Shown: positions 23,774 to 32,030, counted from the stretch's first letter. The stretch: 34,400 nucleotides of DNA from Lawsonibacter sp. (GCA_022791995.1 JAAWAD010000092.1:1-34400); one strand, 5' to 3'. Made by a program: numbers and translations. The notes: a model not told the origin generated them from the sequence alone.

Positions 23774-24421
23774 TCAAAACCCGTTTTGGGTCAGAAAATC
23801 CAGGGTAATGCCCCGGTTTGCCGGCTCCTCCTCCCGGGGGGCCAGCAGCTTTTCCACATACTTGCCGATGATGTCGGCCTCCAGATTCACCTTGTCCCCC
23901 GGGCGCTTCCGGCCCAGGATTGTCACCGCGGCGGTGTGGGGAATCAGAGAGACGGAAAACCGGTCCGTCTCCACCCGGGCCACCGTCAGGCTGACGCCGT
24001 CGATGGTGACAGAGCCCTTCTCCACCACATAGCGCAGCAGCGCGGGTGGGGCCTGGACGGTGTACCAGAGAGCGTTGTCGTCCCGGCGGAGGGCGGCGAT
24101 GAGCCCCACGCCGTCGATGTGGCCCGAGACAATGTGCCCGCCGAAGCGGCCGTTTGCCGCCATGGCCCGCTCCAGATTCACCGGGCTGCCGGGGGCCAGC
24201 TCACCCAGGGCGGAGCGGCGGAGTGTCTCGTGCATCACATCGGCGGTAAAGCCGCCGCTGTCCCAGCTGGTGGCGGTGAGGCAGACCCCGTTGACCGCCA
24301 CGCTGTCCCCGATGCGCAGGTCAGACAGGATGCAGGCGGCCCCGATGGACAGCGCTGCCGAGCGGGGGCCCCGTTGGATCGCCCGAACAGTGCCCACCTC
24401 CTCAACAATTCCGGTAAACAT
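23774..24421 (-). CDS. ribE: Riboflavin synthase alpha chain
   Basis: 215 residues with two lumazine-binding repeats (about 1-97 and 98-200). MFTGIVEEVGTVRAI begins the first; VNGVCLTA and IDGVSLTV are the matching strands of the two repeats; GGHIVSGHIDGVG is between. It dismutates two lumazines to riboflavin. Its start overlaps the end of ribD by 20 bases and its ribosome site is inside ribD, which suggests coupled translation. Confidence 0.96.
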   Translation of the reverse strand: MFTGIVEEVGTVRAIQRGPRSAALSIGAACILSDLRIGDSVAVNGVCLTATSWDSGGFTADVMHETLRRSALGELAPGSPVNLERAMAANGRFGGHIVSGHIDGVGLIAALRRDDNALWYTVQAPPALLRYVVEKGSVTIDGVSLTVARVETDRFSVSLIPHTAAVTILGRKRPGDKVNLEADIIGKYVEKLLAPREEEPANRGITLDFLTQNGF

Positions 24422-25499
24422 ATGTCACCTCTCCCTCCAGTAGAAGATCCGGGCCCACAGGGGTGATGGTCCTGTTTTTCAGCGTGAACGCCTGGTCGGG
24501 CAGCTCCACCCCCAGCCCCTCCACCGGGGAACGGGCCCTGCCGCCGAAGAGCTTGGGGGCGATGTAGGCCTGAACCCGCTGGACCAGGCCCGCCTCCAGC
24601 ATGGACCAGTTCAGGATTCCGCCCCCCTCCAGCAGCAGGCTGTCCACCTCCGCCTCCCCCAGCCGGTCCATCAGCGCCGCCAGGTCCACCCGGCCCTCCC
24701 GCAGGGGCAGGGCCCAGACCTGACAGCCCGCCTGTACATAGGGGGCGGCCCGCTCTGCCGCCGGGCCCGCCGCCAGAACGGTGGGGATCTCCCGGGCGGT
24801 GCGGACCAGCCGGCTGTCCAGGGGAGTTCGGAGCCGGGTGTCACACACCACCCGCAGGGACTGTTTTCCGCCCTCCAGACGGCAGGTCAGCAGGGGGTCG
24901 TCGGCCAGTACGGTGCCCACTCCCGCCAGAATGGCGGCGTTGGCGTGGCGGTCCTGGTGAACCCGCCGGCGGGCCTCCTCTCCGGTGATCCACCGGGAGG
25001 CCCCGGTGCGGGTGGCAATCTTCCCGTCCAGCGTCATGGCATATTTCATGGTCACATAGGGCCTTCCGGTGGTGATGTAGTGGAAAAAGGCCGGATTCAG
25101 GGCGTCGCATTCCGCCTTGAGAAGTCCCGCCTCCACCGCCACACCGCGGGCGCGGAGGATGTCCAGCCCCTTTCCGGCCACGAGGGGGTTGGGGTCCGCG
25201 GAGCCCACCACCACCCGGCGGATGCCCGCCTCCAGAATGGCGTCGGTGCAGGGGGGCTGCCGCCCGTGGTGGCAGCAGGGCTCCAGTGTCACGTACAGGT
25301 CCGCCCCGGCGGGGGATTCCGTGCAGCTGGCCAGTGCCTCCCGCTCGGCGTGGAGCCCGTCCCGCTTCCGGTGCCAGCCCTGGCCGATGATCCGGCCCTC
25401 CTTCACCAGCACCGCCCCCACCACCGGGTTGGGGCTGGTCCATCCCCGACCCCGCTCGGCCAAAGAAATGGCCAAGGCCATATATTCCACGTCCTGCAT
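24402..25499 (-). CDS. ribD: Bifunctional riboflavin deaminase/reductase RibD
   Basis: 365 residues from the ATG at 25499; a longer in-frame start in the leader at 25589 would run through the terminator hairpin and is rejected. The N-terminal deaminase has HAERE and PCCHHGRQPPC, the zinc ligands. The C-terminal reductase (about 145-365) has YVTMKYAMTLDGKIA, GVGTVLADDPLLTCR and LLLEGGG. It carries out the second and third steps of the pathway. It is the first gene after the FMN riboswitch; its ribosome site GAGGTG can be buried in a leader stem. Confidence 0.95.
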   Translation of the reverse strand: MQDVEYMALAISLAERGRGWTSPNPVVGAVLVKEGRIIGQGWHRKRDGLHAEREALASCTESPAGADLYVTLEPCCHHGRQPPCTDAILEAGIRRVVVGSADPNPLVAGKGLDILRARGVAVEAGLLKAECDALNPAFFHYITTGRPYVTMKYAMTLDGKIATRTGASRWITGEEARRRVHQDRHANAAILAGVGTVLADDPLLTCRLEGGKQSLRVVCDTRLRTPLDSRLVRTAREIPTVLAAGPAAERAAPYVQAGCQVWALPLREGRVDLAALMDRLGEAEVDSLLLEGGGILNWSMLEAGLVQRVQAYIAPKLFGGRARSPVEGLGVELPDQAFTLKNRTITPVGPDLLLEGEVTYVYRNC

Positions 25500-25558
25500 G
25501 GTTTCACCTCTTGACAAAAAGTGCCTTGAACCAAATCGTTCAAGGCACCGTGAAACCA
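25499..25558 (-). promoter_or_regulatory. Second leader terminator and stem covering the ribD ribosome site
   Basis: On the minus strand a perfect 11-bp hairpin (GTGCCTTGAAC, loop, complement; 25548-25521) is followed by TTTTT (25520-25516), an intrinsic terminator. Around it, TGGTTTCAC (25558-25550) pairs with GTGAAACCA (25507-25499). This outer stem includes part of the Shine-Dalgarno GAGGTG and the A of the ribD ATG. Confidence 0.65.
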
Positions 25559-25587
25559 ACGCAGAGCCTCTGCACCCCTGATCACAC

Positions 25588-25619
25588 AAAAACCCTGGAA
25601 CGATAGACTCATTCCAGGG
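25588..25619 (-). terminator. Riboswitch expression-platform terminator
   Basis: CCCTGGAA (25619-25612) and TTCCAGGG (25600-25593) then TTTTT on the minus strand, 40 to 70 bases after the FMN aptamer. The left arm can instead pair with the upstream stretch around 25620-25660 (CGCAGG/CCTGCG and GCGTTGCGC), a likely antiterminator. Confidence 0.75.
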
Positions 25620-25662
25620 CGCAACGCAATGGGCGCAGGCATACCAATCCTGCGTTCACACG

Positions 25663-25768
25663 ATCTTCTCCTATCAGACTATACTGTCGGCCCCGGAATT
25701 TCACCGAGTCGTGCCTTGCGGCTTATGGGCTTTACCACCGGTGGGGAATTGCACCCCGCCCCGAAGAT
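25663..25768 (-). promoter_or_regulatory. FMN riboswitch (RFN element)
   Basis: The aptamer reads on the minus strand from ATCTTCGGGG (25768) to GAGAAGAT (25663). It has the hallmarks CGGGGTGCAATTCCCCACCG, GGTGGTAAAGCCC, CCGACAGT and GATAGGAGAAGAT in order. FMN binding should stop transcription of ribD-ribE-ribBA-ribH. Confidence 0.95.
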
Positions 25769-25786
25769 CCTGATTCAATTTGTACC

Positions 25787-25816
25787 AGTATAGCACCCGG
25801 GCGGGGCGTTTGTCAA
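25787..25816 (-). promoter_or_regulatory. Promoter of the riboflavin operon
   Basis: TTGACA (25816-25811), 18 bp, TATACT (25792-25787) on the minus strand. The start near 25780 gives a leader of about 280 bases that holds the riboswitch and both terminators. Confidence 0.8.
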
Positions 25817-25854
25817 GGGGGAGACGGCATTCTGCCGGAATGCGCAATTCCTGC

Positions 25855-25883
25855 TTGACTGTGGAAACGCGGCAACGTATAAT
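25855..25883 (+). promoter_or_regulatory. Sigma-A promoter of the hemerythrin gene
   Basis: TTGACT (25855-25860), 17 bp, TATAAT (25878-25883). It is divergent from the riboflavin promoter. Confidence 0.8.
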
Positions 25884-25938
25884 AAAGAGGATATTCCAAA
25901 GCGACAAAGATTCCAGATGCAAAGGAGTATGATGCTAC

Positions 25939-26337
25939 ATGAGATATGAGCTGACAAAGGATTTGGAGACGGGCAACCCGGTCATTGACCGGGAACACCG
26001 CGAGCTGTTTCAGGCGGTCAACCAGCTGATGGATTCCTGTAGCAAGGGACAGGGACGGGCGATGATTCTGCCCGCAATCCAGTTCCTACAGAGCTATGTG
26101 GACAAGCACTTTTCGCATGAGGAGCAGCTTCAGCAGAGCAGCGGGTACCCCGGTATAGCCGCGCACAGAACGTTTCACAAGGAATATAAAAAGACGCTGC
26201 GGGAGATCATGGCTCAGATCCCCGAGGCGGGCCCCTCCGTGGCGGATTTGGGAAGGCTGAACAAGCACATTGCCCTTCTGGTCAGCCACATTCGGAGCGA
26301 GGACAAGAAGCTGGGCGCCTTTTTACGGCAGTCTTAG
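25939..26337 (+). CDS. Bacteriohemerythrin
   Basis: 132 residues, a single four-helix-bundle hemerythrin domain that binds O2 at a non-heme di-iron centre. The iron ligands are in the right order: His20 (IDREH), His57 and Glu61 (HFSHEE), His76 and His80 (HRTFH), His117 and Asp122 (HIRSED). AAAGGAG is upstream of the ATG. In strict anaerobes such proteins are thought to sense or scavenge oxygen. It is a monocistronic unit with its own promoter and a terminator at 26379. Confidence 0.93.
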   Translation: MRYELTKDLETGNPVIDREHRELFQAVNQLMDSCSKGQGRAMILPAIQFLQSYVDKHFSHEEQLQQSSGYPGIAAHRTFHKEYKKTLREIMAQIPEAGPSVADLGRLNKHIALLVSHIRSEDKKLGAFLRQS

Positions 26338-26378
26338 GAAGATGAATTCCCCTTCTGACTGCAATACGGCAAGGGCGG

Positions 26379-26414
26379 ACAGCCTTGGGTCCCCATGGAC
26401 TCAGGGCTGTTTTT
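26379..26414 (+). terminator. Intrinsic terminator after hemerythrin
   Basis: ACAGCC (26379-26384) pairs with GGCTGT (26405-26410), with inner GTCC/GGAC, followed by TTTTT. The dnaD-like gene starts 22 bases later, so this may instead act as an attenuator for it. Confidence 0.65.
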
Positions 26415-26436
26415 CACACGGGAAAGGAGGCGGCCC

Positions 26437-27381
26437 ATGGCCCAAACGATGACCCCCGGCAGTATCCTGGCCCTTACCGGTCAGGCGGCGGACTGCCTTC
26501 TGAAGCTGGACAGCGGTGATGCCGCCCTGCTCTACCTCCACCTTCTCCGCCGGGGGGGGACCGCCGGACTGAACTGGCCGGAGCCGCGGCTTCGGGCCGC
26601 CCTGGACCTGCTCAACCGCCAGGGTTTGGCCGCCCAGCCCGCCCCTCCCGAGCCCCCTCTTCCCCCAGCGGAGCCCCCGGATTACGCCACCGAGGACATC
26701 ACCGCCGCCCTGTCCAACCGGTCCGACCCCTTTCCGGCCCTGTGCGACGAGGTGGAGCACCGCCTGGGAAAGAAGCTGTCCGCCAGCGATTTGAAGCGGC
26801 TGTATACCCTCTATGACCACCTGGCCCTCCCGGTCGAGGTCATTCTGCTGGCGGTGGGCTGGTGCGCCGAGGAAACGGCCCGAAAATATGGCCCCGGCCG
26901 GCGGCCCTTTCTGTCCAGAATTGAGAAGGAGGGCTTTGCATGGGCCCGGCAGGGGATCGACACCCTGGAGCGGGCGGAGGAGCATGTGGCCCGTCTGACC
27001 CGGATGCGCAGCCGGGAGGGGGAGGTGCTCCGCCTGCTGGACATCCCCCTGCGCCCCCTGGTGGAGCGGGAGCGGGCCTACATTGCCGCCTGGGACGACA
27101 TGGGCTTCGACAACGGGGCCATCCGCATGGCCTATGAGCGGACCGTGGTGAAAAAACAGTCCATGGACTGGAGCTACATGAACGGAATTCTGCGCCGCTG
27201 GCACGAGAAGGGCCTGCACACCGCCGCCGCCGTGCAGGCGGGGGACCGGCCCTCCCGGCCGGTGCAGGCGGGAGGGCCGCAGCCCCCCCGCCCCGCCTCT
27301 GCGGCAGAGGAGCAGCGAGCCCGGGAGGATATGGAGCGGATGCGCCGTCTGCTGAAGCAGATGGATCAGGAGGGGGAATAA
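26437..27381 (+). CDS. DnaD domain replication protein
   Basis: 314 residues. An N-terminal winged-helix-like part (about 1-70) is followed by a Pro-rich linker (about 70-85) and two DnaD/DnaB_2 domains. The marks are LKRLYTLYDHLALPVEVILLAVGWC and, later, YIAAWDDMGFDNGAIRMAYERTVV with the YMNGILRRWHEKG ending of the family. A Pro/Ala tail ends the protein. In Firmicutes DnaD helps load the replicative helicase. Start with AAAGGAGG. The helicase loader gene follows after three bases. Confidence 0.85.
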   Translation: MAQTMTPGSILALTGQAADCLLKLDSGDAALLYLHLLRRGGTAGLNWPEPRLRAALDLLNRQGLAAQPAPPEPPLPPAEPPDYATEDITAALSNRSDPFPALCDEVEHRLGKKLSASDLKRLYTLYDHLALPVEVILLAVGWCAEETARKYGPGRRPFLSRIEKEGFAWARQGIDTLERAEEHVARLTRMRSREGEVLRLLDIPLRPLVERERAYIAAWDDMGFDNGAIRMAYERTVVKKQSMDWSYMNGILRRWHEKGLHTAAAVQAGDRPSRPVQAGGPQPPRPASAAEEQRAREDMERMRRLLKQMDQEGE

Positions 27382-27384
27382 GAG

Positions 27385-28389
27385 ATGCCATATGACGCCA
27401 ATGTCATGCGCCGGGCCACGGAACGGCTGGAGACCGAGCGGCTGGCCCGGTCAGACCGGACCGAACGACTCCGAGCCTGGGCCTATGCCCAGGAGCCCCG
27501 GCTGGCCCAGCTGGACCGGCAGCTGCAAAGCACCATGTCCCAGCTGGTAGCCGCCGCCCTGCGCCGGGGCGAGGACCCCGTCCAGGCGGTACGGGCTGTC
27601 CGAACCCAGAATCTGGAGCTCCAGCGCCAGCGGGCCGTGCTGCTGGGGGCCCTGGGACAGCCGGAGGATGCCCTGGATGATAAGCCGGACTGCCCTCTGT
27701 GCAAGGACACCGGCTGGCAGGGGGCCCAGATGTGTACCTGCCTGCAAAGGCTGTGCGCCCAGGAGCAGATCCAGGAGCTGTCCAAGCTGCTGGATCTGGG
27801 GGAGCAGTCCTTCGATGCCTTCCGCCTGGACTACTACAGCACCTCCCCCTGGCCGGAAATGGGCTGTTCTCCCCAGGAGAACATGGAGGCCGTGCGGGAC
27901 ATCTGCTGGGGCTATGCCCAGAAATTTGGCCGGTTCCCCATCAAAAACCTGTTTCTTTCCGGCCCTCCGGGGCTGGGGAAGACCTTCCTGTCCGCCTGTA
28001 TCGCCCGGACTGTGTCCGAGTCAGGGCGTTCCGTGGTTTACGACACCGCCATCAGCATCTTCACCCAATTCGAGACCCGAAAGTTCCAGCGGGGCAGCCA
28101 GGACGGCCAGGAGGCCAAGGACGAGACCCGGCGCTATCTGGGCTGTGATCTGCTGATTCTGGACGACCTGGGCAGCGAGGTGCCCAACCAGGTGACCCAG
28201 TCCTCCCTCTATGAGCTGATCAATACCCGGCTGGTGGGGGGACGGCACACCGTCATTTCCTCCAACCTGACCATGGAGGAGGCTGCCCGCCGCTATGCCC
28301 CCCAGATCGCCTCCCGCCTGGAAGGGGAATACCATCTGCTGCGCTTCTTCGGCGACGACATCCGCCTGCTGAAAAAGCGCTTACAGTAA
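27385..28389 (+). CDS. DnaI/DnaC-like helicase loader ATPase
   Basis: 334 residues. An N-terminal helical part is followed by a Cys cluster CPLCKDTGWQGAQMCTC (about 107-123), a likely zinc site as in DnaI. The AAA+ domain has Walker A GPPGLGKT (193-200) and Walker B LLILDDLGSE, and an Arg-rich C-terminus. Together with the DnaD-like protein it forms the primosome loading unit. It ends 18 bases before the convergent sigE. Confidence 0.9.
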   Translation: MPYDANVMRRATERLETERLARSDRTERLRAWAYAQEPRLAQLDRQLQSTMSQLVAAALRRGEDPVQAVRAVRTQNLELQRQRAVLLGALGQPEDALDDKPDCPLCKDTGWQGAQMCTCLQRLCAQEQIQELSKLLDLGEQSFDAFRLDYYSTSPWPEMGCSPQENMEAVRDICWGYAQKFGRFPIKNLFLSGPPGLGKTFLSACIARTVSESGRSVVYDTAISIFTQFETRKFQRGSQDGQEAKDETRRYLGCDLLILDDLGSEVPNQVTQSSLYELINTRLVGGRHTVISSNLTMEEAARRYAPQIASRLEGEYHLLRFFGDDIRLLKKRLQ

Positions 28390-28407
28390 CGCTGCGATTG
28401 ACCGCCC

Positions 28408-29151
28408 TTACATCAGGCGGACAATCTCTTTTTTCAGCCGGGCGATGATCCGCTTCTCCAGCCGGGAGATGTAGGACTGCGAAATCCCCAGATGGTCGGC
28501 CACCTCCTTCTGGGTACACTCCCGCCGGCCGTCCAGCCCGAAACGCAGGGTGATGATGTGCTTATCACGGGGGGCCAGACGGTCGATGGCCTGGTGGAGG
28601 AGTTGACGCTCCACGTCGGCCTCAATGGGCCGCATCACCAGATCCCCGTCGGTGCCCAGCACGTCGGACAGCAGCAGCTCGTTGCCGTCCCAGTCGGTGT
28701 TCAGCGGCTCGTCAAAGGAGAGCTCCGTCTTCTGGTTTGCCGTCTTGCGCAGGTACATCAAAATTTCGTTTTCAATGCAGCGGCTGGCGTAGGTAGCCAG
28801 CTTGATGCTCTTGGCGGGCTGGTAGGTCCCCACCGCCTTGATCAGCCCGATGGTCCCGATGGAGATCAGATCCTCAATGTTGATGCCGGTGTTTTCAAAA
28901 CGCCGGGCGATGTAGGCCACAAGGCGCAGGTTGTGCTCAATCAGGGCGTTGCGGGCTTGGGGGTCTCCCTCCTCCAGACGGGCGATGAGGCGGGCCTCCT
29001 CCTCCCGCTCCAGGGGGGCGGGGAGGGTGTCGCTCCCGCCGATGTACATCACCTTCCCCGGAAGGGCCAGACCCAGACGGCTCAGCAGAGCGGCCAGCCG
29101 CTCCCAGAGGTTACACGGAGCATATCTCACAGCGTATTTCATCCTTTCCAT
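28408..29151 (-). CDS. sigE: Sporulation sigma factor SigE (pro-form)
   Basis: 247 residues from 29151. It directs early mother-cell transcription. The pro-sequence (first about 30 residues, [19 protein letters not shown]) ends at [14 protein letters not shown], matching the cleavage region VYYIGGSEALPPPL of Bacillus pro-sigma-E. Regions 2 ([22 protein letters not shown]) and 4 ([22 protein letters not shown]) are intact. The start is uncertain: 29151, ATG 29142 (which best matches the Bacillus N-terminus) and GTG 29130 are all in frame, and none has an ideal ribosome site. A dispersed repeat lies just upstream. Confidence 0.95.
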   Translation of the reverse strand: MERMKYAVRYAPCNLWERLAALLSRLGLALPGKVMYIGGSDTLPAPLEREEEARLIARLEEGDPQARNALIEHNLRLVAYIARRFENTGINIEDLISIGTIGLIKAVGTYQPAKSIKLATYASRCIENEILMYLRKTANQKTELSFDEPLNTDWDGNELLLSDVLGTDGDLVMRPIEADVERQLLHQAIDRLAPRDKHIITLRFGLDGRRECTQKEVADHLGISQSYISRLEKRIIARLKKEIVRLM

Positions 29152-29185
29152 ATGTACTCAAGCAAAGCGAAGCTTTGCGCCGAAT

Positions 29186-29223
29186 GTTCTTTCTGGTTCT
29201 CTTTCTTTCAAGAAAGAGAACGC
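29186..29223 (-). repeat. Dispersed palindromic repeat A, copy 2
   Basis: On the minus strand GTTCTCTTTCTT-GA-AAGAAAGAGAAC is followed by CAGAAAGAAC. The same element, with matched changes in both arms, is at 5105-5140. It fills much of the 95-base gap between spoIIGA and sigE. Confidence 0.6.
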
Positions 29224-29246
29224 CCGCCCGGCGAGGGCGCGTCATG

Positions 29247-30107
29247 TCACAGCGGCCCCACCAGCGCCCGGTACCCACCTCCGTCGGAGACGGGGGTGGG
29301 GGACAGGGCCACCAGAAGGGGGCCCCGCTCCTGGCCGTCCAGGCGCAGGCCGTCCACCCGCAGAGCCAGCAGCAGGCCCCGGTCCACCCCCACCGCCCGG
29401 TAGGGCAGCAGACGAAACCGCCTCCGCCACACCCCGGCGCTTAGGCGTTCCATGGCCCCCGTCGGGTCCCGCAGGTCAGACAGGGAGGGGCGGCACTCCC
29501 GGGGGAACAGCTCCAGCAGACACGCCCCCTCGGCCACCATCACCGGGGCCCCTGACACCGGGTCGGTGAGGGTATTCCCCGTGTCTACCAGGGCGGTAAG
29601 CTCCACCGACCGCTTCCCCAGGCGCAGCCGGGCGGGGAGGAGCTCCCCCCGGAGGGCGCTGTGCCGCCCCACCCGCCGGAGGGCCAGGGTGAGAATCGCA
29701 TACCAGACCGCCGCCGACAGCAGGACCATTTTTACATCCAGAGAGGAGTAAAATACCCCCCGCCCCAGGGACAGGCCCTGATGCCCCAGCATTCCCAGGG
29801 CGACCACCCCGCCCCCCAGGGCGCAGGTGAGGGCCAGAAAGAGGATCCCCTGGCGGAGCAGCCGCCGGCTGCCTCCGTAGGCTATCACCAGCATCAAAAC
29901 AGCGGCGGCCACGCGGCACAGAGGATGGGACAGAAAGCCCAGCCCGGGCAGGAAGATGGCCACGGCGTACAGCCCTCCCAGCACGGCGCCCCCCAGAAAA
30001 CGGAGCCGCCGCAGGGGCTCCCCCGCCAGCCGGGCGGCCGCCAGCAGCAGCAGATAGTCGATGACCCCGTTGAGCAGAAACAGGGTGTCCACATAGATGA
30101 CAGTCAC
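29247..30107 (-). CDS. spoIIGA: Sigma-E processing peptidase SpoIIGA
   Basis: 286 residues. Five membrane spans fill the first about 140 residues (IYVDTLFLLNGVIDYLLLL at the start). The C-terminal aspartic-protease-like domain has the catalytic Asp175 in ALVDTGN. It cleaves the pro-sequence of SigE after a signal from the forespore. The GTG at 30107 is chosen: GGGGAGG lies just before and the first membrane span starts directly; an upstream ATG at 30155 would sit inside the -10 region. It is followed by sigE as in Bacillus. Confidence 0.93.
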   Translation of the reverse strand: MTVIYVDTLFLLNGVIDYLLLLAAARLAGEPLRRLRFLGGAVLGGLYAVAIFLPGLGFLSHPLCRVAAAVLMLVIAYGGSRRLLRQGILFLALTCALGGGVVALGMLGHQGLSLGRGVFYSSLDVKMVLLSAAVWYAILTLALRRVGRHSALRGELLPARLRLGKRSVELTALVDTGNTLTDPVSGAPVMVAEGACLLELFPRECRPSLSDLRDPTGAMERLSAGVWRRRFRLLPYRAVGVDRGLLLALRVDGLRLDGQERGPLLVALSPTPVSDGGGYRALVGPL

Positions 30108-30153
30108 TGCGCCCTCCCCTCTGTCCCGGCGGTCCCCGCCGCTGGACAGGTCC

Positions 30154-30186
30154 ATTATAGAGACTTGGACGGGCGAAAGGGGTCAA
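30154..30186 (-). promoter_or_regulatory. spoIIG-type promoter with long spacer and 0A-box-like sites
   Basis: On the minus strand TTGACC (30186-30181), 21 bp, TATAAT (30159-30154). The Bacillus spoIIG promoter also has an over-long spacer and needs Spo0A. Two sites resembling TGNCGAA lie on the plus strand exactly 10 bp apart: GGGCGAA (30171-30177) and GGTCAAA (30181-30187), the second over the -35. Confidence 0.6.
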
Positions 30187-30254
30187 ATCCGGCGGAGGGA
30201 ATTTTGGCGTTTTTGGAGCGGGCCAATCCAGGGACGGCTGTCCGCCCCTCCGCG

Positions 30255-30292
30255 CAAAAAACAGCAGCCCGACAAGAACGTCGGGCTGCTGT
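30255..30292 (-). terminator. Intrinsic terminator of the ECF sigma operon
   Basis: A perfect 13-bp stem (30292-30280 with 30273-30261; ACAGCAGCCCGAC arm), loop of six, then TTTTTT on the minus strand, just after the stop of the DUF4179 gene. Confidence 0.9.
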
Positions 30293-30294
30293 GC

Positions 30295-31467
30295 TTATTC
30301 CACCGTCACTGGGATTTTCGTGTCCCCAAACATGACATAGTCCACCTGGGAGAGGTCCAAAGGCTCGTCAAAGGCAAAGTAGCCCTCCTGGTCCGCCCCA
30401 GGGATGCCGGGCAGGGGGAGAATGTCCTCCGGCTCCGCGTTGTAGTACCCCTTCAGATAGTCGACGATCTCCTGGGTGGAGTCGAAGCCGGGGACAAACC
30501 GGGTTCCGTCCTTCAGGACGATGGCAATAGAGACGTCGGGGCCGAAGTACTTGTTCTCCGGCAGGGTGGTGCTGTAGCGGTAGGACACACTCAGAGGGGA
30601 GAGGGTCATCTCCTCCAGGGTGTTGGTGTAGTCCAGCCTCTCGTCCGTCCAGGTGAGGCCTTCTGTGTCCAGCTGGATGGTCTGGGACTGGAAATTCTGA
30701 CCAATGTCAAACTGGAACGCCCCAGTGAAGACGGGGGTGTAGCCCTTTCTGGCATCCTGAATCCACAGCCCATAGATGGTAAGGACCTTGGATATTCCGT
30801 CGTTGAACTTCATATTCCCCTTTGCCCCGTGCTGGGCGGAGAAACAGAGGACGAATTCCTTCCGGTTGTCCTCCGGGTTGTCGTCCGGCAGGACCGTCTT
30901 GTCCACATTGTAGCCAAAGACGGAGTAGTGCCCCGGGGCGGGCTCCAGGGTGAGTATCTCTCCTGGGGCATTTCCGAAAAACTGGTAGTAGTGCTCCCCG
31001 TCCAGGTTGGGCAGGGCGGTCCCCTCCGGGGCCTCCACCCGCAGACGGAGGTAGTACACATTTTCGTCGGCCAGGGCGGCGACGGGGGTGATGGTGGCGC
31101 CATTGGAGGTGACAGGGGCGGGGGGATTGCCGCCTTCCCCGCCGAAGACCTGCCCCAGCCGATCGATGGCGTCCACCTGCCCCTGGGACAGGGTTCCGTC
31201 CTCCGGGGCAAAGAAGTCCTGGAACAGGCCGCCTGCTTTCATCAGGCGCCCCGCTGCAAAGGTAGTGACCGTAAGGGCTGCCACGGCCGCCGCTGCGGCC
31301 AGCAGGCGCACGGGCCGGAACGGGGGCTGTGTCCGTTTGGCATGGGTTGTTTCAATCTGGTGCATTGTCAGCTCCTTAATCCGTGATGGGGAGTAGGGGA
31401 CGCTGCCGCCCAGCTCCATCTCCTCCGCCGGGTACTGGTCCAACAGGTCTGCAATATTACGCTTCAT
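30295..31467 (-). CDS. DUF4179 protein, putative anti-sigma factor
   Basis: 390 residues. A short cytoplasmic N-terminus (about 1-50) is followed by one membrane span (about 53-72, LLAAAAAVAALTVTTFAAG) and a large extracytoplasmic region containing the DUF4179 domain. It overlaps the end of the sigma factor gene by 11 bases, the usual arrangement for a membrane anti-sigma factor with its ECF sigma factor. No zinc-binding HxxxCxxC motif is seen in the N-terminus, so it is not a ZAS-type factor. Inference for function: it holds the sigma factor at the membrane until an outside signal. Confidence 0.82.
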   Translation of the reverse strand: MKRNIADLLDQYPAEEMELGGSVPYSPSRIKELTMHQIETTHAKRTQPPFRPVRLLAAAAAVAALTVTTFAAGRLMKAGGLFQDFFAPEDGTLSQGQVDAIDRLGQVFGGEGGNPPAPVTSNGATITPVAALADENVYYLRLRVEAPEGTALPNLDGEHYYQFFGNAPGEILTLEPAPGHYSVFGYNVDKTVLPDDNPEDNRKEFVLCFSAQHGAKGNMKFNDGISKVLTIYGLWIQDARKGYTPVFTGAFQFDIGQNFQSQTIQLDTEGLTWTDERLDYTNTLEEMTLSPLSVSYRYSTTLPENKYFGPDVSIAIVLKDGTRFVPGFDSTQEIVDYLKGYYNAEPEDILPLPGIPGADQEGYFAFDEPLDLSQVDYVMFGDTKIPVTVE

Positions 31468-32008
31468 AGAGAAACCCCTCCCGCGTCAAAAATTCCTTCA
31501 GCTTCATCCGGCCCCGCCGGAGTCTGGTTTTCACCGTGGATTCATTGAGCGCCATGCAGTGTGCAATCTCCTGTACCGTCTGGGCGTAGTAGTAGTGCCG
31601 GAGAAAGATCTCCCGGTCCTGCCCAGGCAGGGCGTACACCGCCCGGCGGACCAGCCGCCGCTCCTCCGCCTGCTCGATGTCGCCCGGCGGGTTGTCGGGA
31701 CCGGGGATGTCCAAAACGACCTCCTCCAGGGGCAGGTCCACTCCGGCCTGCCGCAGCTTGTTTTTGGCCTTGTTCCGGGCCACTGCCGCCAGCCAGCCCT
31801 TCACCAGCCCAGGCTTCAGGCTCTGGGGCTGCTGCCAAGCCGCCAGGAATACGTCGGACACCACCTCCTCCCCGTCCTCCCGGGACATGGAATGGCGGAG
31901 GATGTTCCACACCACGGTGGAGACATAGGGGATGTACCGGTCCATCAGCGCCTCCAGTCCGGCAGGATCACCCGATTGTATTTTTTCTAAGATTGTCTCT
32001 TCCCGCAT
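31457..32008 (-). CDS. ECF-type RNA polymerase sigma factor
   Basis: 183 residues. Region 2 (about 15-85) contains LMDRYIPYVSTVVWNIL, SDVFLAAWQQP and WLAAVARNKAKNKLR. Region 4 (about 125-175) contains ALPGQDREIFLRHYYYAQTVQEIA and a helix-turn-helix with LNESTVKTRLRRGR. GAGGAG precedes the ATG at 32008. It is the first gene of a two-gene unit with the DUF4179 protein. Confidence 0.92.
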   Translation of the reverse strand: MREETILEKIQSGDPAGLEALMDRYIPYVSTVVWNILRHSMSREDGEEVVSDVFLAAWQQPQSLKPGLVKGWLAAVARNKAKNKLRQAGVDLPLEEVVLDIPGPDNPPGDIEQAEERRLVRRAVYALPGQDREIFLRHYYYAQTVQEIAHCMALNESTVKTRLRRGRMKLKEFLTREGFLYEA

Positions 32009-32030
32009 ATGCTAAACTCCTCGCTTGATT

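Noticed and set aside
22571-24466. Plus-strand open frame of 631 codons over ribBA and ribE
   Set aside because: The minus strand holds unmistakable riboflavin enzymes; the plus frame is low-complexity and lacks a start signal.
25500-25589. Longer ribD start at 25589
   Set aside because: It would translate through the leader terminator hairpin; the ATG at 25499 begins the deaminase fold and has GAGGTG.
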